Below are positions 8,360 through 15,918 of a DNA stretch of 29,473 nt, piece by piece; within the stretch, counting starts at the first letter, position 1; each line of letters starts with the position of its first letter. The DNA comes from JACJYE01 sp964432875 (lineage in GTDB: Bacteria; Bacteroidota; Bacteroidia; Chitinophagales; Saprospiraceae). The DNA is taken from NCBI GenBank assembly GCA_964432875.1, contig CAYSPJ010000062.1:1-29473 (forward strand). Reading direction: 5' to 3'. A model generated the notes under the pieces. That model had not been told where the DNA came from. It did not search any database and saw only the letters and a program-made list of their open reading frames with translations. The translations under genes and the position numbers were made by a program.

Positions 8360-9421
8360 TCACCCCCGCATCCGCTCCCTTAGCCGCTCCTTCAGCCCAT
8401 AATTCACTGCCAAGCCCTTGGCAATCTCGTACGGCAGGGCGATAATGACTACGCTGTAGCGGAGGGCGTGGACAAACAAATTGAAGACGAACTTTTTGAA
8501 GAGCAGGCCGGTATAGCTAGTATCCCAGAAAACGATGCTGGAGAGCATCTCGTCCATTTTGTTTAGCCGGCGGACGACGAAGGGGGGGCGGTATTCATCC
8601 TGGAACAGCATCTGGTTGCAGAGGTAGCCGGGTTTGTACTGAGAGAGATGGTAGAGGCCGCCCAGGATCAGGAGGAATACGCCCAAAAAGACTTGCCCGA
8701 TGACGAGCAGGATAACCCCGGCGATCAAAGGCGCTTTGCGGAAGTAGGGATAGCCCGCAAATGTCCGCTTTTCCGCCGTGCGTACGGCTTGGTCTAGTTC
8801 AGCGATATGCTGGGCGAGGGCTTGGTTGGCCGGATTGTGGAGCTGGCGGGCCGCGTTGAGGTGGGCTTTTGCTCGTTCGACATGTGCCTGCTCGGTCGGT
8901 ACCACCAGTTCGGCCTGCTCGGGGTGGGTGCGCCAGCTTTCGGTGGATTTGTGGAGGTGCGCGATGGTCAGTTGCTCCTCCAGGGCCGCGTCGCGCTCGC
9001 CGGCCTGATAGGCTTGCTCCATCAATGCCAAGCCTTCGTTTGCATAATTGATGTTGCCCGCCTCTATCCCTTTGTTGTTGAGCAGGCGCCCGTAATAGGC
9101 CAGGTACAGATGGCAGGATGGAGCGAGCCGGTAAGCAGTTTGGTATTGGGCCAAAGCGCTGGGGTGGTCTCCTTGGGTTTCATAGGCCATCCCGAGCTTG
9201 AAGAAGATATCGGCCTGGTCAGGGCGCAGCGCGTGGGCTTTTTCAAATTGTTCGAAGGCTTTCTTGCCATTTTCCATCGCCAGGAAGACATCGCCATAGA
9301 GCAGATACCCGGCGGGCTCGTCTGCGTCGAGGGCAATGGCTTGTTGGGCGAGCTGCATGGCGGCAGCATAGTCGTTGCGCTCGAGGGCGGCGTAGAAGGC
9401 ATCTTTCGTTTGTGGTCTCAT
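8360..9421 (-). CDS. TPR-repeat membrane protein, function unknown
   Basis: I chose the ATG at 9421 (MRPQTKDAFYAALERNDYA), which begins directly with a TPR helix. An upstream in-frame start at 9487 would add 22 residues without domain character. The protein is 353 aa. Residues about 1-130 form TPR repeats (AMQLAQQAIALDADEPAGYLLYGDVF, then KAHALRPDQADIFFKLGMAY). A helical, charged linker leads to two adjacent hydrophobic segments around 215-255 (APLIAGVILLVIGQVFLGVFLLILGGLYHL). A third hydrophobic stretch lies near the C-terminus (ALRYSVVIIALPYEIAKGLAV), followed by a basic tail. It is probably an inner-membrane protein with a cytoplasmic TPR scaffold. I do not recognise a named family. It lies downstream of the TonB receptor and the small membrane protein on the same strand. 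Confidence 0.75.
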   Translation of the reverse strand: MRPQTKDAFYAALERNDYAAAMQLAQQAIALDADEPAGYLLYGDVFLAMENGKKAFEQFEKAHALRPDQADIFFKLGMAYETQGDHPSALAQYQTAYRLAPSCHLYLAYYGRLLNNKGIEAGNINYANEGLALMEQAYQAGERDAALEEQLTIAHLHKSTESWRTHPEQAELVVPTEQAHVERAKAHLNAARQLHNPANQALAQHIAELDQAVRTAEKRTFAGYPYFRKAPLIAGVILLVIGQVFLGVFLLILGGLYHLSQYKPGYLCNQMLFQDEYRPPFVVRRLNKMDEMLSSIVFWDTSYTGLLFKKFVFNLFVHALRYSVVIIALPYEIAKGLAVNYGLKERLRERMRG

Positions 9422-9673
9422 GTCACATGCTTTTTTTGATAAAATCAATCGGAAGTGCGCCGATGCTCGGGCTTTCGGTACGAGCAATCATTGCTTAGTC
9501 CCTCCCAAGGAGCAGGTGGTGGTCATGCAACGAAGAGCTTTTTTTGAAATGATGCGACAAACTTGTTGCGATGGGGGCATCGAGGGTGACAAAGGGCTCT
9601 TTTTCGCCTAGGCGGTGCCTTTTTGGGTTAAAAGCGGGCATCCACCACAACAAACCATGGCGAGGCCCCTGCC

Positions 9674-9853
9674 TCAATCCCCATGCGGCCGATGCAGCAA
9701 TTCCTCGCTGCGTTCCTGATAGATCAAATCGACCCCAAATTGCTGGAGTACTACATATAGGATGATCACAGCCACGATGATGAGCCAAAAAATATCCCAA
9801 CGGGTAAGCAGCCGGCGCTTCGGCGGCGGCCCTTCTTGCTGTCCTTTTGCCAT
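9674..9853 (-). CDS. Small single-pass membrane protein, 59 aa
   Basis: The ATG is at 9853-9851 and the TGA at 9676-9674. The N-terminal part is hydrophilic and basic (MAKGQQEGPPPKRRLLTR). One transmembrane helix follows at about residues 21-37 (IFWLIIVAVIILYVVLQ), then a short polar tail (VDLIYQERSEELLHRPHGD). The basic residues before the helix predict the N-terminus in the cytoplasm. It lies 81 bases downstream of the TonB-dependent receptor on the same strand and about 250 bases upstream of the TPR protein. The hydrophobicity pattern and the positive-inside arrangement argue for a real gene over the overlapping 101-codon frame. I do not recognise the family. The following stretch, 9422-9673, holds no other gene I can support. 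Confidence 0.55.
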   Translation of the reverse strand: MAKGQQEGPPPKRRLLTRWDIFWLIIVAVIILYVVLQQFGVDLIYQERSEELLHRPHGD

Positions 9854-9934
9854 AGCGGTTAGTTTATGATAGTTCGCATTTTTTTACCGAAAAGTTCTCC
9901 GCGGAAATTCGCGTTCCAACTCCCCCTTAAATCC

Positions 9935-12478
9935 TCAGATATCCACTCTAAACCTCAAATTGATCCGTCTGGAAGTCAGATAGTTGGGGATGGCGTATTG
10001 TTGGTTGAAAACCGTTTTGATCCAGGTATTGCCCGCCTGGTTTTGCACCTGCATGAGATTGAAGACCTCGAGGCTGATCCAGGAGTTGCGAGCCCAGCGC
10101 AGGAAGTGGCCGGGTTTGGCTTTGCGGCGGCTCTCATCCCAGAGCGCCAGGGAGAAGCCGATATCGACCCGGTGGTAGGGGGAAAAGCGGTAAGTATTGC
10201 GGTTGACGATATTATTGCCCTGCAGGCCAAAGGGTAGGCCAGAGCCCACGGTAAAGTTCATATGCATGCGGAAGCTTTCGCTCTTGGGCAGATAGTCCTG
10301 AAAAAACATGGACAAATTCATGAATTGGTCGGTAGGGCGGGGCACGTCATCGACGGGCTGGCCTTCGGCCTGGCCGATTTTGCGCACCAGGTGCTGCACT
10401 CCGTCGAGGCGCTCGCGGGCGCGCAGGAAGGAGAGGTTGATCCAGGATTCGGCCCCCGGCACAAACTCGCCGTTCATGCGGAAGTCGATGCCGGTGACAT
10501 AGCCAGTGGCGTCGTTTTGCCCAGAGTAGCGGATGCGCACGTTTTCGATTTCGTAAGAGACCAAATCCCACAAGTGCTTGTAGTAAGCCTCGGTGATAAA
10601 GCGGAATTTTTTGGGGTTCTGTTTGCCGAGGTAGAAATCGAGCGTCATGCCGCCGAGGATGTGGGTCGATTTTTGCGCCCGCAGACCGGTGTTGACGCTG
10701 CCGTCGATAGCGCGCAGCTCCCGGTAGAAGGGCGGCTGGTAATAGTAGCCGCCCGCCAGGCGCCAAGCGATATCGCGTTTGCCTTCAAGGGGCTTGTAAA
10801 GCAACTGTGCGCGGGGGGAGAAGAGCAGCTCCTCGTTCAGATCCCAGTAGGAGGCGCGCAAGCCCAAGCTGAGGCGCAGCTCGCCCTTGCTCTCGCGGCG
10901 GAAAGTGTAGGAATCCTGGATGAAAGCAGTCAGGCGGTTGGAGTTGAGCTGGTTGCGGGTTTTGAGCACGTTGAAAAGCTGGACCTCGCTGGTGTCATAG
11001 CGCAGCGAATAGCCGGCGGAATCGAGCCGCTCCCATTCGTTGAGCAGGTCGTCAACGCGTTCGTTTTGGAGCTTGACGCTCCAGGAGAGGAAATGGCTGC
11101 TGGTGATTTCAGGGTCGTCGTGGAAACGCTGCAGCTCCCACCCGCCTTTTTGCTCAAAATTGGTGACTTGGATATCGAGGAAGTTGCGCACGTATTGCTG
11201 CTGAGTGCCGGTGCCCAATTCGGCCAGCACCCGGCCAAAGCTCTCGCTGCCCAAGCCCGAGTCGATTTGCCGCAGGCTGTAGCGGCCGATGATGTCGAAG
11301 CGCTCGTTTTCATCGCTGCTGAAAGTAGAGGCCAGGAATTTTAGGAAAAAAGGGTTGCGCTCGCGGTCGGGTAGGTAGGTGAGCGATAAACCGCCGAGGG
11401 AGGTGGTAAAGTCATCCACCTCTTGGCCTTCAAAGGTGCTGAAGAGCTCCAGGGCGAAATTGACCAGGCCGAAAGCGGTGCTGCGCTGAGTCGGCTGGAA
11501 GTTGTAGACGCTGCGGTTGAGGTTGCCGATCAGGCCCAACTGCCAGTCGCGGTTGATATCGTAGGTGACGTAGGCCTGGATGTCGGAGAAATTAGGCACG
11601 TATTCGCCTTCTACGTCCAGGGTGCCCAGCAGGTAGCGGGTCGTTTTGTAGCGCGCGCCCACCAGGTAGCGCAGTTTGCGATAGCCGCCGGATTTGTCCA
11701 TGTTGAAGCTGCCCTCGAGGTGAGCCGAAGCGCCCAGGAAGCTGGCGCTGGCCGATGCCCTTAGGCTGTCGGGCCGCTTGTAGCGCACGTCCAGCACCGA
11801 TGACATCTTATCGCCGTACTTGGCTTCGAAGCCGCCGGAGGAAAAGGACAGGTCGCGCACCAGGTCGATATTGGGGAAGCTCAAACCTTCCTGCTGGCCG
11901 GCCCGGATCAATTGTGGGCGATAAATCTCAAAGTCGTTCACATAGACCAGGTTCTCATCGTAGTTGCCGCCCCGCACGTTGTACTGTGAGCTGAGCTCTC
12001 CACCCGTGCCGCTACTGACGCCCAGGGCGATATGGGGCAGCAAGCTCTCCAGGTTGCCGGTAGTGGTGGGCAAGAGCTTGAGCTGCTCCACGCCCTCGCG
12101 GATCATGCCAAAGTCCTGTATCTTGCTCTCGCGCACAATCACCTCCAAGCCGGATTCAAGGGGCGCTAGAGCCACATCGATCTGCCGGGCGCTGCGCGCT
12201 GGCATCGCTGCTACTTCAACGACGGCTTCCCGATACCCTACCCGCGAAAAAACCAGTGAAAAACTGGTTTCAGCCGGCACGGAGATGCTGTAGCGGCCGT
12301 TGCTGCTCGTCTCGGCAGTCCGGTTTGTGCCCTTGATATAAACGAGCGCTAATTCGACTGGCGCATCGTTGTCGGCATCCGTCACGATGCCAGTGATGGT
12401 GACCCGGGGGCCTTCCTGGGCGTTCAGGACGTCAAAGGCAGCAAGGAGCGCCAGGCAAATGAGGAAAAAATGCTTCAT
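9935..12478 (-). CDS. TonB-dependent outer-membrane receptor with CarboxypepD_reg N-terminal domain
   Basis: I chose the ATG at 12478 because MKHFFLICLALLAAFDVLNAQ is a complete signal peptide; the frame extends 16 codons upstream to 12526 without it. The mature protein (847 aa with signal) starts with a CarboxypepD_reg-like beta domain (about 25-105: VTITGIVTDADNDAPVELAL). A plug domain follows (about 115-235: TTTGNLESLLPHIALGV, QYNVRGGNYDENLVYVNDFEIYRP, SFSSGGFEAKYGDKMSSVLDV). The remainder is a 22-stranded-type barrel of alternating aromatic strands ending in RRINLRFRVDI. It would transport a large or scarce substrate across the outer membrane using TonB/ExbBD energy. No SusD partner is adjacent, so a polysaccharide-utilisation (SusC) role is not supported. 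Substrate unknown. It follows rpe on the same strand by about 100 bases. Confidence 0.88.
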   Translation of the reverse strand: MKHFFLICLALLAAFDVLNAQEGPRVTITGIVTDADNDAPVELALVYIKGTNRTAETSSNGRYSISVPAETSFSLVFSRVGYREAVVEVAAMPARSARQIDVALAPLESGLEVIVRESKIQDFGMIREGVEQLKLLPTTTGNLESLLPHIALGVSSGTGGELSSQYNVRGGNYDENLVYVNDFEIYRPQLIRAGQQEGLSFPNIDLVRDLSFSSGGFEAKYGDKMSSVLDVRYKRPDSLRASASASFLGASAHLEGSFNMDKSGGYRKLRYLVGARYKTTRYLLGTLDVEGEYVPNFSDIQAYVTYDINRDWQLGLIGNLNRSVYNFQPTQRSTAFGLVNFALELFSTFEGQEVDDFTTSLGGLSLTYLPDRERNPFFLKFLASTFSSDENERFDIIGRYSLRQIDSGLGSESFGRVLAELGTGTQQQYVRNFLDIQVTNFEQKGGWELQRFHDDPEITSSHFLSWSVKLQNERVDDLLNEWERLDSAGYSLRYDTSEVQLFNVLKTRNQLNSNRLTAFIQDSYTFRRESKGELRLSLGLRASYWDLNEELLFSPRAQLLYKPLEGKRDIAWRLAGGYYYQPPFYRELRAIDGSVNTGLRAQKSTHILGGMTLDFYLGKQNPKKFRFITEAYYKHLWDLVSYEIENVRIRYSGQNDATGYVTGIDFRMNGEFVPGAESWINLSFLRARERLDGVQHLVRKIGQAEGQPVDDVPRPTDQFMNLSMFFQDYLPKSESFRMHMNFTVGSGLPFGLQGNNIVNRNTYRFSPYHRVDIGFSLALWDESRRKAKPGHFLRWARNSWISLEVFNLMQVQNQAGNTWIKTVFNQQYAIPNYLTSRRINLRFRVDI

Positions 12479-12578
12479 AGGTGTATGTTCAGGCCATTGA
12501 GGGGGGCTCGTTAAATGAGGTGCCATGCATCATTCGATATTATCGGCATCCCCATATACTGTGGTTAACGCAAAATTG

Positions 12579-13250
12579 TTACACAAAAAGCTCGGGTTTG
12601 CCGATTTCTTTCAAACGGCGGATGGTATCAATGGGGTTGGTCGCCTTGAAGACACTGCTGCCGGCCACGAGCACATCAGCCCCGGCCTGCAGGATGGCCT
12701 CGGCGTTTTGCAGCCCCACCCCGCCGTCGATCTCGATGAGGGCAGTGGCGTTGCGCTCCTCCAGCATCGCTTTGAGCCGACGCACCTTGGGCAGGGTATT
12801 GTAAATAAACTTCTGCCCGCCAAAACCAGGGTTGACAGACATGACGCAAATCAGGTCCAGGTCTTCCAGGATGTCCTCCAGCGCATGCGCGGGGGTGTGG
12901 GGGTTGATGGCTACTCCGGCCTTGGCCCCCAACTCCTTGATCTGCTGCACGGTGCGGTGCAGGTGGGGGCAGGCTTCATAATGTACGGTGATGACCTCCG
13001 CCCCGGCCTGGCGGAATTCCGCCAGGTACTTCTCTGGCTCTACGATCATCAGGTGTACATCCAGCGGTTTGGCGCTCAATCGCTTGACCGCCTCGATGAT
13101 GAACATACCAAAGGTGATGTTTGGCACAAACCGGCCGTCCATCACATCGAGGTGCAGCCAGTCTGCCTGGCTTTCATTGACCATCTGGATCTCTTCTGCC
13201 AGGCGGGCAAAATCGGCCGCCAGCAGGGAAGGTGCTACTATATGCTTCAT
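12579..13250 (-). CDS. rpe: Ribulose-phosphate 3-epimerase
   Basis: A 223-aa TIM-barrel enzyme that interconverts ribulose 5-phosphate and xylulose 5-phosphate in the pentose phosphate pathway. Visible family motifs are APSLLAADF at the start, LHLDVMDGRFVPN (His33 metal ligand, Asp35 catalytic), DVHLMI (His66), the MSVNPGFGGQ phosphate-binding loop, IEIDGGV (Asp175 catalytic) and VAGSSVF. Length matches the family. A perfect -7 element, TACCTTTG, ends four bases before the ATG, so the transcript would be leaderless or nearly so. A heptad repeat array lies just upstream of that element. Confidence 0.96.
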   Translation of the reverse strand: MKHIVAPSLLAADFARLAEEIQMVNESQADWLHLDVMDGRFVPNITFGMFIIEAVKRLSAKPLDVHLMIVEPEKYLAEFRQAGAEVITVHYEACPHLHRTVQQIKELGAKAGVAINPHTPAHALEDILEDLDLICVMSVNPGFGGQKFIYNTLPKVRRLKAMLEERNATALIEIDGGVGLQNAEAILQAGADVLVAGSSVFKATNPIDTIRRLKEIGKPELFV

Positions 13251-13254
13251 GGGG

Positions 13255-13262
13255 CAAAGGTA
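13255..13262 (-). promoter_or_regulatory. -7 promoter element of rpe (leaderless geometry)
   Basis: The minus strand reads TACCTTTG (perfect TAnnTTTG), followed by CCCC and then the rpe ATG at 13250. The usual start site, about 5-8 bases beyond the element, falls at or next to the start codon. No TTG-type -33 element is seen; that position is occupied by the heptad array. A TAnnTTTG match is expected by chance about seven times per strand in a window of this size, so its position before a start codon is what gives it weight. Confidence 0.5.
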
Positions 13263-13272
13263 GGAAATGGAA

Positions 13273-13307
13273 GGGTAAAGGATAAAGGATAAAGGATAAA
13301 GGTTAAA
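13273..13307 (+). repeat. Heptad tandem repeat array, five units
   Basis: GGGTAAA, then three GGATAAA units, then GGTTAAA, contiguous at 13273-13307. It sits where the -33 region of the rpe promoter would be. A related array in the opposite orientation lies at 13833-13853. Confidence 0.85.
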
Positions 13308-13316
13308 GTGGCAGGC

Positions 13317-13345
13317 AAAAAAAAGGCCGGCTTGTCGGCCGGCCT
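13317..13345 (-). terminator. Rho-independent terminator, minus strand (second of two)
   Basis: Perfect 8-bp arms AGGCCGGC (13324-13331) and GCCGGCCT (13338-13345) enclose a 6-base loop. An A-run at 13317-13324 becomes a U-run at the 3' end of minus-strand RNA. It insulates rpe from upstream minus-strand transcription. Confidence 0.8.
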
Positions 13346-13376
13346 AGAAAGAGCTTTGAGAGGCTATCTACATACC

Positions 13377-13409
13377 AAAAAAAAACGAGGGCATCCTTCG
13401 ATACCCTCG
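13377..13409 (-). terminator. Rho-independent terminator, minus strand (first of two)
   Basis: Arms 13386-13395 (CGAGGGCATC) and 13400-13409 (GATACCCTCG) enclose a 4-base loop. The single C-A mismatch on the plus strand becomes a G-U wobble in minus RNA, and nine A's at 13377-13385 give a 3' U-run. Both facts fix the direction as minus. It lies more than 430 bases beyond the helicase stop codon. Confidence 0.8.
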
Positions 13410-13832
13410 AAAGATTCATGAGATTATAATTGAATTCGTGGGATTACATACCCGAGAAAATACAGCGCTGCAAAACGGATTATAATTTGTTAGTAGAGCG
13501 TTGTACTGTTTTTTTCAAAAGACTATGATTTGTTATTAGCGGGCAATCATCAGTTGCTAAGAGTCGCTTCTTATTGATTACGATACAAATATCAGCCTTC
13601 CAAACCGCCTTGTGAAGTACAATTTAAATGATTAGTAGATTGAAGGATGGATATTTTTTTTAATCAAAAAATTGAAAATCAATTATTTGTAATTAATTTT
13701 ATTGGGTTTGCTGTGTTTATATGGCTTTTTTGATGCCTGGGGAGCTCATTTTTTTTAACGTTTTTCCTGAAAAAATAAACCCCAAAAGCCTTTTTCTCTA
13801 AAATAACCGCTAAGCCCCCCCCTCCTTTCCCC
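13410..13832. other. AT-rich non-coding region
   Basis: No credible ORF is present on either strand. The sequence is much richer in A/T than its neighbours, especially 13600-13800. Three related boxes occur: GATTATAATTG near 13424, GATTATAATTTGTTAGTAG near 13479 and GACTATGATTTGTTATTAG near 13521. With the two minus-strand terminators just downstream, a small minus-strand RNA is possible. I see no TAnnTTTG element for it and recognise no RNA family. Confidence 0.5.
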
Positions 13833-13853
13833 TTTAACCTTTAACCTTTAACC
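13833..13853 (-). repeat. Heptad tandem repeat overlapping the helicase stop codon
   Basis: Three perfect TTTAACC units (GGTTAAA on the minus strand) lie at 13833-13853. The helicase stop codon TAA (13850-13848) lies within the first minus-strand unit, so the repeat begins at the last codon of that gene. The array is related, in inverted orientation, to that at 13273-13307. Confidence 0.85.
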
Positions 13854-15767
13854 TTTTTCTCCTTTATACATATACTCCCAAGCCGTCTGATATCCGCCAG
13901 CGGTTTCGCAATAATCGAGGAAAGCGGCGTAGAAATGGTCGTTGCCGATGGTGGCGCTGTCACCTACGACGACGAGTTGCTTGCGGGCGCGGGTCATAGC
14001 CACGTTCATGCGGCGGTAATCGGAGAGGAAGCCGATTTCGCTTTTGGTATTGGAGCGCACCAGAGAGATGTAAACCACATCGCGTTCCTGCCCTTGGAAG
14101 CCGTCGATGGTGTTGACGGAGAGAGGCATGGCCTGGAGCAAGCTGTCCTCATCGATATATTTTTGGATGTGCAGCACCTGTTCGCGGTAGGGTGAAATGA
14201 TGGCGATGGAGGGCAGCCCCTGCTCGCTATGGGCAGCGGCCAGCAGGCAAAGGTGCTCGCGCAGGATGAGGAACTCTTCAGGGTTGAAGCGGCTCTGGTA
14301 TTTGGCATGAACTTTCTCATCAAAGCCGCAGCCGGCGGTGTCGATGAAGAGCAGCGGCTCGCCTACAGCGGGCTCCAGGCGGTGGGATCGCACGCTTTCA
14401 TCGGCGCGCAGGGCATTTTGGTAAAATTTGCGGTTGGAAAAGCCCATGATCAGCTCGTTCATGCGGTACTGCACGTTGAGCAGATTTACCTGAGGCAGGC
14501 GCTCCAGTAGTTTTTCGATGAGGGTGATGCTGAGCCCGCGCTTTTGGGCTTCCCGCGATTGTACCGTGGGCGGTAATTGGAAGGGGTCGCCAGCCAGGAT
14601 GACGCGTGATGCCCGGATGATGGGGATCCAGCTGGCAGGTTCCAGGGCTTGAGCCGCTTCATCGATGACTACGGTGCGGAATTTGCAGCGTTCCAGCACG
14701 TCCATCCCTGCGCCGGTGAGGGTGGCAGCAATGACGTGCGAGCTGCTGAGGATTTGGTCGATCAGCTTGTTCTCCAATTGTAGCGCCCAGGCCGAGAGGT
14801 CTTTAGCTTCAGCGAAGAGCTCCTGCCGCTCGGCCCGCTCTTCCGCGCCAAAGTTCCGTTTGTAGCGCTGGGCTTTGCGGCGGGCTTCGGCGGCTTTGAT
14901 TTTGATTTTCTTGATGTTTTTAGCCTCGGGGTGCTGCGACAGCTTCATCTCCAGGGTATGGCTGATGATGCTTTCGTCCACCCGGGAGATATTGCCGATG
15001 CGGGTTACCTCCAAGCCTTCTGCGGCCAGGCGTTCGGTAAGCAGGTCTACGGCGGTATTGCTGGGGGCAGTGACCAGGATATTGAGCTCGGTCTGGGCCA
15101 TCAGTTTAATGGCTTGCACCAGGGTAGTGGTCTTGCCCGTGCCCGGCGGGCCGTGCACCACCGCCACGTCCAACGCATTGAGGATGCGGTTGACGGCGGC
15201 ATTTTGGGAGGGGTTAAGCGAGGGGACGTTTACGGGCTGGGCGCTTTCGAGGAAGCGTGGGGCTTGCTGCCCCAGGAGGATGGCCCGTAGCTCTGCCAGG
15301 CGGTTGCCTTTGGCCGTTCGCACTTTGGCCAGGGCTTTTTCCATCTCCTGAAACGTGGTCTCGTCGAACAATAAATCCACCCCGATCAGGCCCATGCCCA
15401 GCCACTCCGGCAAGTCTTTGGTGTTGAGCACGATTTTCATCCGGTTTTTATCCACAAACTGGATGACGCCGCTGCATTCCGGATGGCGCACGGCAGGTTG
15501 GCGTGTATACAGGCTGACGACCTTGCCAGCCCGGAAATGGTGGGGCTCATCGGCGGGCCCGTTGCGCTCTACGATGACGAAAGCCCGCTCGCCATAGGTA
15601 TAGCCTTGCTTGCTGATCTGGAGCGGATACCAGGTAAAGCCCTTGGCCCGCTTCTCCTCCAGCGATAGCCGGGCGACCATCTGCTTGAATTGCTCCAGGC
15701 TCTCCTGTTTTTCCAGGCGTAGCAGCTCGCTGAGGGCTTCTATATCTTTTATGGTGTCGGTCGTCAT
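13848..15767 (-). CDS. UPF1/SMUBP2-like superfamily 1 helicase (AAA domain-containing)
   Basis: A 639-aa helicase. An N-terminal beta-barrel region (about 1-185: KGFTWYPLQISKQGYTYGERAFVIVER) precedes a two-domain SF1 core. Walker A is GPPGTGKTTTL (Lys212), motif II is VVIDEAAQALEP (about 363), and motif III is LAGDPFQLPPTV. Motif IV is NVQYRMNELIMGFSN, motif V is VNTIDGFQGQERDVVYISLVRSN, and motif VI is RRMNVAMTRARKQLVVVGD. A charged helical insertion (about 275-330: KIKIKAAEARRKAQRYKRN) follows motif Ia, as in UPF1/IGHMBP2-like enzymes. It is expected to unwind DNA or RNA in the 5' to 3' direction using ATP; the substrate in bacteria is not established. The gene is divergent from the ABC exporter gene. 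The C-terminus reads MYKGEKG, with its stop inside a heptad repeat. Confidence 0.92.
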   Translation of the reverse strand: MTTDTIKDIEALSELLRLEKQESLEQFKQMVARLSLEEKRAKGFTWYPLQISKQGYTYGERAFVIVERNGPADEPHHFRAGKVVSLYTRQPAVRHPECSGVIQFVDKNRMKIVLNTKDLPEWLGMGLIGVDLLFDETTFQEMEKALAKVRTAKGNRLAELRAILLGQQAPRFLESAQPVNVPSLNPSQNAAVNRILNALDVAVVHGPPGTGKTTTLVQAIKLMAQTELNILVTAPSNTAVDLLTERLAAEGLEVTRIGNISRVDESIISHTLEMKLSQHPEAKNIKKIKIKAAEARRKAQRYKRNFGAEERAERQELFAEAKDLSAWALQLENKLIDQILSSSHVIAATLTGAGMDVLERCKFRTVVIDEAAQALEPASWIPIIRASRVILAGDPFQLPPTVQSREAQKRGLSITLIEKLLERLPQVNLLNVQYRMNELIMGFSNRKFYQNALRADESVRSHRLEPAVGEPLLFIDTAGCGFDEKVHAKYQSRFNPEEFLILREHLCLLAAAHSEQGLPSIAIISPYREQVLHIQKYIDEDSLLQAMPLSVNTIDGFQGQERDVVYISLVRSNTKSEIGFLSDYRRMNVAMTRARKQLVVVGDSATIGNDHFYAAFLDYCETAGGYQTAWEYMYKGEKG

Positions 15768-15918
15768 ATTCTAAATTAGCTCTCCTTCTAACGCCTTGCC
15801 GGGATAATGGTTTTGTTGGAAGGTGGGCGTATCCGCCCTGGTTTATGGATTGATTTTATGGAATGTAATGGCCGGATTGCCCAACTATGGCCCGCCCGCC
15901 CGCGTTAATAGAAAGCAA

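Noticed and set aside
8145..8363. 72-codon minus-strand frame overlapping the TPR stop codon (GTGA)
   Set aside because: It would need a GTG start, runs through the long stem-loop and into the convergent regulator gene, and its composition is not protein-like.
9495..9800. 101-codon minus-strand frame
   Set aside because: It overlaps the 59-aa frame but has scattered Trp, His and Pro and no coherent hydrophobic segment. The shorter frame looks like a proper membrane protein.
10262..11344. 360-codon open frame on the plus strand
   Set aside because: It is antisense to the well-supported TonB-dependent receptor, in GC-rich DNA where the opposite strand stays open by codon bias. The translation has no domain motifs.
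9935..12478. SusC-type polysaccharide utilisation locus
   Set aside because: No SusD-like lipoprotein or glycoside hydrolase is adjacent, so only a generic TonB-dependent receptor is supported.
12525..13292. 255-codon open frame on the plus strand
   Set aside because: It is antisense to rpe, which has every active-site motif.
13410..13832. Possible replication origin in the AT-rich block
   Set aside because: No DnaA-box matches and no dnaA/dnaN-type neighbours; the boxes present are too irregular to call iterons.
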